Source: a bacterium | GTDB lineage: Bacteria; Spirochaetota; Spirochaetia; Treponematales; Rectinemataceae | Assembly: GCA_021779995.1 (NCBI GenBank) | Contig: JAJXZP010000024.1 | Coordinates: forward strand, 1 to 34,454 | Direction: 5' to 3' | DNA: 34,454 nt | Part shown: positions 30,604 to 34,454 of the stretch, in pieces | Numbering within the stretch: the first letter of the stretch is position 1 | Layout: the number at the start of each line of letters is the position of its first letter | The notes under the pieces: generated by a model | Seen by the model: only the letters and a program-made list of their open reading frames with translations | Databases searched by the model: none | Told to the model about the DNA's origin: nothing | Made by a program: the position numbers and the translations under genes

Positions 30604-32007
30604 ATGAAGACATTCCTCGATTCCGACTTCCTCCTCTCGACGAAGACCTCGGTCCGGCTCTATCGCGAGCACGCGGAGAACGCGCCGATCCATGATTTCC
30701 ACTGTCATCTCGATCCCCGCGCCATCGCCGAGAATCGCGGCTTCGCGAATCTGACCGCGGCCTGGCTGGCGGGCGACCACTACAAATGGCGCGCCATGCG
30801 GGCCTCGGGCGTGCCCGAAGCACTCATCACGGGCGAGGCCTCGCCCAAGGAGAAGTTCGACGCCTGGGCGCGCACGATTCCCCTCATCGCCGGCAATCCG
30901 CTCTTCCACTGGTCGCACCTCGAGCTGCTGCGCTATTTCGGCATCCGCGGCGTCACGCTCTCCCCCAAGACCGCCGACGAGATCTGGGCCGAGGCCAATC
31001 GGCTCCTCGCCTCGGAGGGCTTCCGCGTCCGCGGTCTCCTCGCCTCGCGGGGCGTGAAGACCGTGTGCAGCACGGACGATCCGGCGGATTCCCTCGCCTG
31101 GCACACGGCGATCGCGGCCGATTCCGGCATGGGCTTCTCCGTTCGGCCGACCCTCAGGCCCGACAAGCTTTTCGCCCTCTCCGACCCGGCCGTCTTCCGC
31201 TCCTACCTCGAGCGCCTCGGCGCGGCGGCGAAGGTCTCGATCGATTCATGGGAAAGCCTCCTCGGCGCCCTCGACGCGAGGATCGAGTTCTTCGACTCCC
31301 TCGGCTGCCGCGCCTCGGACCACGCCCTCGCGGACACCGAGTTTCTCGAAAGCGGGCCCAAGGACGCCGACCGGATCCTGCGCGAGGTCCTTTCGGGCGG
31401 GAGCGCGGGGAACGAGGATCGCATCCGTTTCCGCTCCGCCCTCCTCGTCGAACTCGGCAGGCGGTACGCGCGCAAGGGCTGGGTCATGCAGCTCCACGTC
31501 GGAGCGGCGCGCAATCTCAATTCGCGCGCCTTCGCGAAGCTCGGCCCGGACACGGGCTACGACGCGATCGGGAGCAGCCTCGATCCCACGGGCCTGGCTT
31601 CCCTCCTCGACGCCCTCGACCGCGAAGAGTCGCTGCCGAAGACCATACTGTTCTGCCTCAATCCGGGCGACACGGAAATCCTCGCCGCCCTGGCCGGCGT
31701 GTTCTCCTCCTCCTCGCCCGGCAGGGTGCAGCTCGGGGCGGCCTGGTGGTTCCTCGACCGCAAGCAGGGCATGGAGCGCCAGCTCGAGGTCCTCTCCTCC
31801 TACGGGGTCCTGGGCACCTTCGTGGGCATGCTCACCGATTCGCGCAGCTTCCTTTCCTTCCCGCGGCATGAGTATTTTAGGCGCATACTCTGCGATATGC
31901 TCGGCCGCTGGGTCGAGGAAGGCGAGCTGCCCGACGACGAGAGCCTCCTGGGGCCCCTGGTCGAGGGAGTCTGCCACATCAACGCGCAGAGGTATTTCGG
32001 CTTCTAG
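30604..32007 (+). CDS. uxaC: glucuronate isomerase
   Basis: 467 residues, the usual size. The N-terminus LYREHAENAPIHDFHCHLDP has the metal-binding HxH (residues 33 and 35) of the amidohydrolase-like barrel. NPLFHWSHLELLRYFG, VCSTDDPADSL with its Asp pair, and the C-terminal MLTDSRSFLSFPRHEYFRRIL are typical UxaC segments. It isomerises D-glucuronate to D-fructuronate and D-galacturonate to D-tagaturonate in the cytoplasm. It sits 10 nt after the SDR with AAAGG as ribosome site. With uxaE on the divergent arm it anchors the hexuronate assignment of the whole locus. Confidence 0.95.
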   Translation: MKTFLDSDFLLSTKTSVRLYREHAENAPIHDFHCHLDPRAIAENRGFANLTAAWLAGDHYKWRAMRASGVPEALITGEASPKEKFDAWARTIPLIAGNPLFHWSHLELLRYFGIRGVTLSPKTADEIWAEANRLLASEGFRVRGLLASRGVKTVCSTDDPADSLAWHTAIAADSGMGFSVRPTLRPDKLFALSDPAVFRSYLERLGAAAKVSIDSWESLLGALDARIEFFDSLGCRASDHALADTEFLESGPKDADRILREVLSGGSAGNEDRIRFRSALLVELGRRYARKGWVMQLHVGAARNLNSRAFAKLGPDTGYDAIGSSLDPTGLASLLDALDREESLPKTILFCLNPGDTEILAALAGVFSSSSPGRVQLGAAWWFLDRKQGMERQLEVLSSYGVLGTFVGMLTDSRSFLSFPRHEYFRRILCDMLGRWVEEGELPDDESLLGPLVEGVCHINAQRYFGF

Positions 32008-32016
32008 AGGGCGAGA

Positions 32017-32802
32017 ATGGACGGAGATCCGTCCTCGGCCCGCCGAGGGAGGTCGGCTACGAGAGCGGCGGAAAGCAACGACGAGCTCGTGCGGATCGTC
32101 AAATACCGGGCCGCCTCCTATCTGACCGGCGGCGTGCGGGACGCGCGCGTGCTGGACGCGATGCGCGACATCGATCGCGCCCGGTTCCTTCCCCATGAAT
32201 ACCTCTGGGCGGCCTATTTGGACGAGAGCGTGGACATCGGCCGCGGGCAGACCTGCTCGCAGCCGTCCATGACCGCCTTCATGCTCGACAAGCTCTCGCT
32301 GCGGCCCGGGCTGCGCGTCCTGGAGATCGGCGCGGGCTCGGGCTACGCCGCGGCCCTCGCGGCCCTGCTCTGCCGCCCGGGCGGCCGCGTGATCGCGGTC
32401 GAGATCATTCCCGAACTGGCCGCCCGGGCGCTGGCCAACTGCGCCTCGGCCGGGCCGCGCTACGGCCCGCCGCTCTCCGACGACATCGACTTCGTCGCGG
32501 CCGACGGCTCCGCGGGCCTGGGCGAGCGCGGCCCCTTCGACCGCATACTCGTCTCGGCGGGCGTCCGGCGTTCCCGGCTGCGCGGCCTGGGGGGCGGCCG
32601 CGAGGGCGGCAGCGGCGCCGAGGGCGGGGGCGGCGGCGGCTTCCGCGAGGAGCCGCTCCTGGACCAGCTCGGCCCCGGCGGCATTCTCGTCTACCCCGAG
32701 GAGCGCGGAAATCTGTACCGGATCGAGCGGCGCGGCGAGGCCTTGCTGCGGGACAGGTGGAGCGGCGTGGCCTTCGTGCCGCTGCGGGGCCGCAACGCCT
32801 AA
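32017..32802 (+). CDS. pcm: protein-L-isoaspartate O-methyltransferase-like
   Basis: 261 residues. The core has the PCMT motifs RFLPHEYL, GRGQTCSQPSMTAFML (76-90) and the SAM-binding LEIGAGSGYAAALAALL (102-118), then FDRILVSAGV (174-183) and LGPGGILVYP. It would methylate isoaspartyl residues for repair of aged proteins in the cytoplasm. Between VSAG and the DQLGPGG segment, where family members have a short IP..L loop, there is an Arg/Gly-rich insert of about 28 residues ending in six Gly. The first 23 residues are poorly conserved. It starts 9 nt after uxaC with GAGGGCGAG, so it may ride on the operon, and its end overlaps the convergent Mut7-C gene by 4 nt. Confidence 0.87.
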   Translation: MDGDPSSARRGRSATRAAESNDELVRIVKYRAASYLTGGVRDARVLDAMRDIDRARFLPHEYLWAAYLDESVDIGRGQTCSQPSMTAFMLDKLSLRPGLRVLEIGAGSGYAAALAALLCRPGGRVIAVEIIPELAARALANCASAGPRYGPPLSDDIDFVAADGSAGLGERGPFDRILVSAGVRRSRLRGLGGGREGGSGAEGGGGGGFREEPLLDQLGPGGILVYPEERGNLYRIERRGEALLRDRWSGVAFVPLRGRNA

Positions 32803-33602
32803 TCCCCTCGGCCCCCGCCCAGGTCGGCGTACAAGCGCTCCATGAAGGGCCCGAGGTTCCGGAAGTGGTCGCCCTTCCAGTAGGCCTTGCCACAGGGGAC
32901 GCAGACGAAGAACTCATCGTAGCGCCGGGCCACTATGGCCGGCACCAGGGGGCGGATCTCCTCCCGCGAGGCGCGCCGCAGGAGCGCGCCGCAGGCGGCG
33001 CAGCGGCTGAAGGGGCGGCAGCGATCGGCGAGGCCGAAGCGCCGCGAGACCTCCAGAAGCTGCGCGTAGGGTTCCGGCGAGAGGATGAGCATGGCCCGGT
33101 TCGGGGCGGCGTGGAGCTCCCGAGTGTAGAGAAGCGCGCGGTTTCTCGTGAGCACGATGCGATCTTCGGCGAGAGCGGTCCCGATGATGTCCGCGGTTTC
33201 CCGTTCGTTCTTCCAGGATGCGTCGAAGCCGAGCAGTCTGAGCGTGCGGGAGAGGGTGCCGAGGTGCAGGTCGAGGACGAAGCGCGGCTCGGAGTCGAGG
33301 GCGACGGGCTCCGGAAGCGGGAGGAGGAGGACGGTCGAGGCGTCCGGAGGCGGCAGTTCGAGAGGCCATTCCGCGCCGTCTATCAGGGCCGATCCGATCT
33401 CGAGTCGCGGGATGCCCACGCTTTCCGCCAGGTGCCCGAGGCTCTGGTCGGCGCGGAAACGAACGGGAAAGCTCAAACGCGCCGAGGCGTCTCCGTGGCG
33501 CCGACCCGGCGACTGACCGCCGCGGACGATCAGAGTGAGGCGACCGCGCACCTGGAAGCGCGTGCGCCGCTGGGCGAGTCCTTCTTCTTCCGACGAAGGC
33601 AT
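32799..33602 (-). CDS. Mut7-C RNase-like protein with N-terminal ubiquitin-like domain
   Basis: 267 residues. An N-terminal ubiquitin-like (Mut7-C ub) region spans about 15-95. The PIN-like Mut7-C domain follows, with RFVLDLHLGTLSRTLRLLGFD, ETADIIGTALAEDRIVLTR and a C-terminal zinc-ribbon: CAAC (about 206-209) and CVPCGKAYWKGDH. The usual LTRDR acidic residue is Asn here (LTRNR), so nuclease activity is uncertain. Homologues are mostly uncharacterised, and the RNase assignment comes from distant similarity to eukaryotic Mut7. The gene follows the small Cys protein by 9 nt on the minus strand, so the two are probably cotranscribed. Confidence 0.82.
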   Translation of the reverse strand: MPSSEEEGLAQRRTRFQVRGRLTLIVRGGQSPGRRHGDASARLSFPVRFRADQSLGHLAESVGIPRLEIGSALIDGAEWPLELPPPDASTVLLLPLPEPVALDSEPRFVLDLHLGTLSRTLRLLGFDASWKNERETADIIGTALAEDRIVLTRNRALLYTRELHAAPNRAMLILSPEPYAQLLEVSRRFGLADRCRPFSRCAACGALLRRASREEIRPLVPAIVARRYDEFFVCVPCGKAYWKGDHFRNLGPFMERLYADLGGGRGD

Positions 33603-33611
33603 GGAAGGCCG

Positions 33612-33830
33612 TCAACCCGCCGCGATGAGCGTGTAGGCCCTCTCCTTTTCATGAGGGTAGAGCTCCACGGGCATCCTATCCTTGCCGAGAGCGTTGACGA
33701 CCATATAGCGGGCGCAATGCAAGTTGTTGTTTCTGCAATAGTGGACCTTGAGTTCCTCGACTTTTTCCGGCACGTTCCCCAGCTTGTCGTTGTAGAAGGG
33801 GCATTTCTCCATGAACTCGCACTCGCCCAT
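33612..33830 (-). CDS. small conserved-looking protein with four Cys, function unknown
   Basis: 72 residues from ATG 33830, which follows GAGG by 6 nt. The track's start at 33890 cannot be right if the promoter at 33862-33890 is real, because it lies in the -35 box; ATG 33842 is another option. The sequence begins MGECEFMEKCPFYND and continues with HYCRNNNLHCARYMV: Cys 4, 10, 32 and 39, a pattern that could hold a metal or Fe-S cluster. There is no signal peptide or membrane segment. I have the impression that similar small proteins occur in anaerobes but cannot name the family. It is 9 nt upstream of the Mut7-C gene. Confidence 0.75.
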   Translation of the reverse strand: MGECEFMEKCPFYNDKLGNVPEKVEELKVHYCRNNNLHCARYMVVNALGKDRMPVELYPHEKERAYTLIAAG

Positions 33831-33861
33831 ACTCTTCCTCATAGTGCAACGATTCCAATCG

Positions 33862-33890
33862 ATACTATTTTCACCTGCTTCGCTTGTCAA
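33862..33890 (-). promoter_or_regulatory. sigma-70 promoter of small Cys protein-Mut7-C unit
   Basis: Minus strand TTGACA (33885-33890), 17-bp spacer, TAGTAT (33862-33867). The start is near 33855, about 25 nt before ATG 33830. It decides the start codon of the downstream small gene. Confidence 0.72.
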
Positions 33891-33942
33891 TCGCGCATCT
33901 GGAAAGATGCGGCATACGGTTTTCGGAGTCTGGGCATCAAGT

Positions 33943-33983
33943 TCGGCGTGGATCGCGTACCCCTGGTCCGCGATCCACGCCGA
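33943..33983 (-). terminator. 15-bp perfect palindromic hairpin downstream of ygeW
   Basis: TCGGCGTGGATCGCG (33943-33957) and CGCGATCCACGCCGA (33969-33983) around an 11-nt loop, about 33 nt after the ygeW stop. No U-run follows on the minus strand, so it is a hairpin terminator only by position. Other palindromic repeat types are possible. Confidence 0.5.
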
Positions 33984-34015
33984 TGGTTGGAAGAGTTTCG
34001 CCTAAAGCGGGCTTG

Positions 34016-34454
34016 TTAGGAATGGACGGCCCTGACGGCGCCCCGCTCGAGGAGCTTCGCGAGCGCGGCGGCCGGGTCCTTCTGCTTGCCCAGGAGGATC
34101 ATGGCGGCGATGATGTAGGGCTTGTAGCTCGCCTCGCGGTAGGTATCGTCGCGGTAGCGCTCGAAGACGCTCGCCGCGACTTCGCCGGCCGCGCAGGAGA
34201 CATCGGTGATGTCCGCGGGGAGGCAGTGCATGTACAGGGCCCTGCCGGACTTCGTGAGCTTCATCTTCTCCTCGGTGCACTCCCAGTCCTTGAACTTGGC
34301 GTTGTTGGCGAGGGCGCTCTTCTCAAGTTCCTTGAGGCCCGCCTGGTCTCCGGCGTGCAGGAGGGGCACGCGCTTCTGCATGACGTCGTAGGGGGCCCAG
34401 CTCTTCGGGTAGACGATGTCGGCGTTCTTGAAGGCCTCGTCCATCGAGTAGACG
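34016..34454 (-). CDS. ygeW: YgeW-type (knotted) carbamoyltransferase, C-terminal part
   Basis: The last 145 residues are visible; the 5' end lies beyond the right edge. The frame stays open upstream of the track start (reading VYSMDEAF), so that Met is internal. DIVYPKSWAP, the carbamoyltransferase motif HCLPADITDVSC with the conserved HCLP, and YKPYIIAAMILLGKQKDP are characteristic of the YgeW family of aspartate/ornithine carbamoyltransferase relatives. These are usually found with selenium- or molybdenum-dependent purine-type catabolic genes and their physiological substrate is not settled. A 15-bp hairpin follows its stop. Its usual partners would lie outside the window to the right. Confidence 0.88.
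   Translation of the reverse strand, partial: VYSMDEAFKNADIVYPKSWAPYDVMQKRVPLLHAGDQAGLKELEKSALANNAKFKDWECTEEKMKLTKSGRALYMHCLPADITDVSCAAGEVAASVFERYRDDTYREASYKPYIIAAMILLGKQKDPAAALAKLLERGAVRAVHS

Noticed and set aside
1-34454. CRISPR arrays, tRNA or rRNA genes, insertion sequences, prophage or toxin-antitoxin genes
   Set aside because: None was seen. There are no regularly spaced repeats, transposase or integrase motifs, or cloverleaf tRNA; the 23577 element lacks tRNA features such as a T-loop GTTCRA and CCA end.

Overview
The window is GC-rich (roughly 60-65% by eye) bacterial DNA. It most resembles a free-living or gut-associated spirochaete (Spirochaetota). The signs are a solute-binding protein whose mature end reads AGQQEG, a membrane H+-pyrophosphatase, a PPi-type phosphofructokinase, a soluble chemoreceptor and a YgeW-type carbamoyltransferase. 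The taxonomic call is an inference; no rRNA or marker gene is present. Coding density is high, many genes overlap by 1-4 bases, and most operons have recognisable sigma-70 promoters.

Layout. (1) 1-5183: a Cys-rich 4Fe-4S protein (minus, runs off the left edge), then a plus-strand run of PAS-PAS-GGDEF-EAL protein, aldose 1-epimerase-like protein and MocA-like nucleotidyltransferase. (2) 5279-14309: an L-rhamnose locus. An ABC importer operon (rhaS-rhaT-rhaP-rhaQ, minus) ends in a strong intrinsic terminator. A divergent AraC-family regulator appears to start at an ACG codon, and is followed by L-rhamnose isomerase and a class II aldolase, then a terminator. (3) 14361-19195: a PPi-energised proton pump (hppA) and a soluble methyl-accepting protein with three Cys-motif PAS domains, both minus. 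(4) 19407-32802: a hexuronate locus. A minus pair (tagaturonate epimerase uxaE and a LarA/DUF2088 nickel-type racemase homologue) is divergent from a long plus operon: solute-binding protein, ATPase, two permeases, AGE-family epimerase, DeoR regulator, PPi-type PFK, SDR oxidoreductase, glucuronate isomerase uxaC and pcm. (5) 32799-34454: a Mut7-C RNase-like protein, a small four-Cys protein and the C-terminal part of ygeW, all minus.

How the genes fit together. The rhamnose locus would import L-rhamnose, isomerise it and cleave the phosphorylated ketose, but no rhamnulokinase is visible. In the hexuronate locus UxaC would give fructuronate or tagaturonate, UxaE would interconvert these, and the SDR could reduce one of them to an aldonate. 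The usual next enzymes (mannonate or altronate dehydratase, KDG kinase and aldolase) are absent. A LarA homologue, an AGE epimerase and a PFK-family kinase sit in their place, which leaves room for an unusual route. This is the most promising biology in the window. HppA and the PPi-type PFK suggest that PPi matters to this organism's energy metabolism.

Regulatory features of note are the divergent rha promoters flanking a 21-bp-spaced direct repeat, a long structured leader before rhaS, a cloverleaf-like palindromic element between the hexuronate binding protein and ATPase genes, and an exact GCCGATAA (FliA-type) element before the chemoreceptor. All assignments come from reading the sequence; no database search was run.
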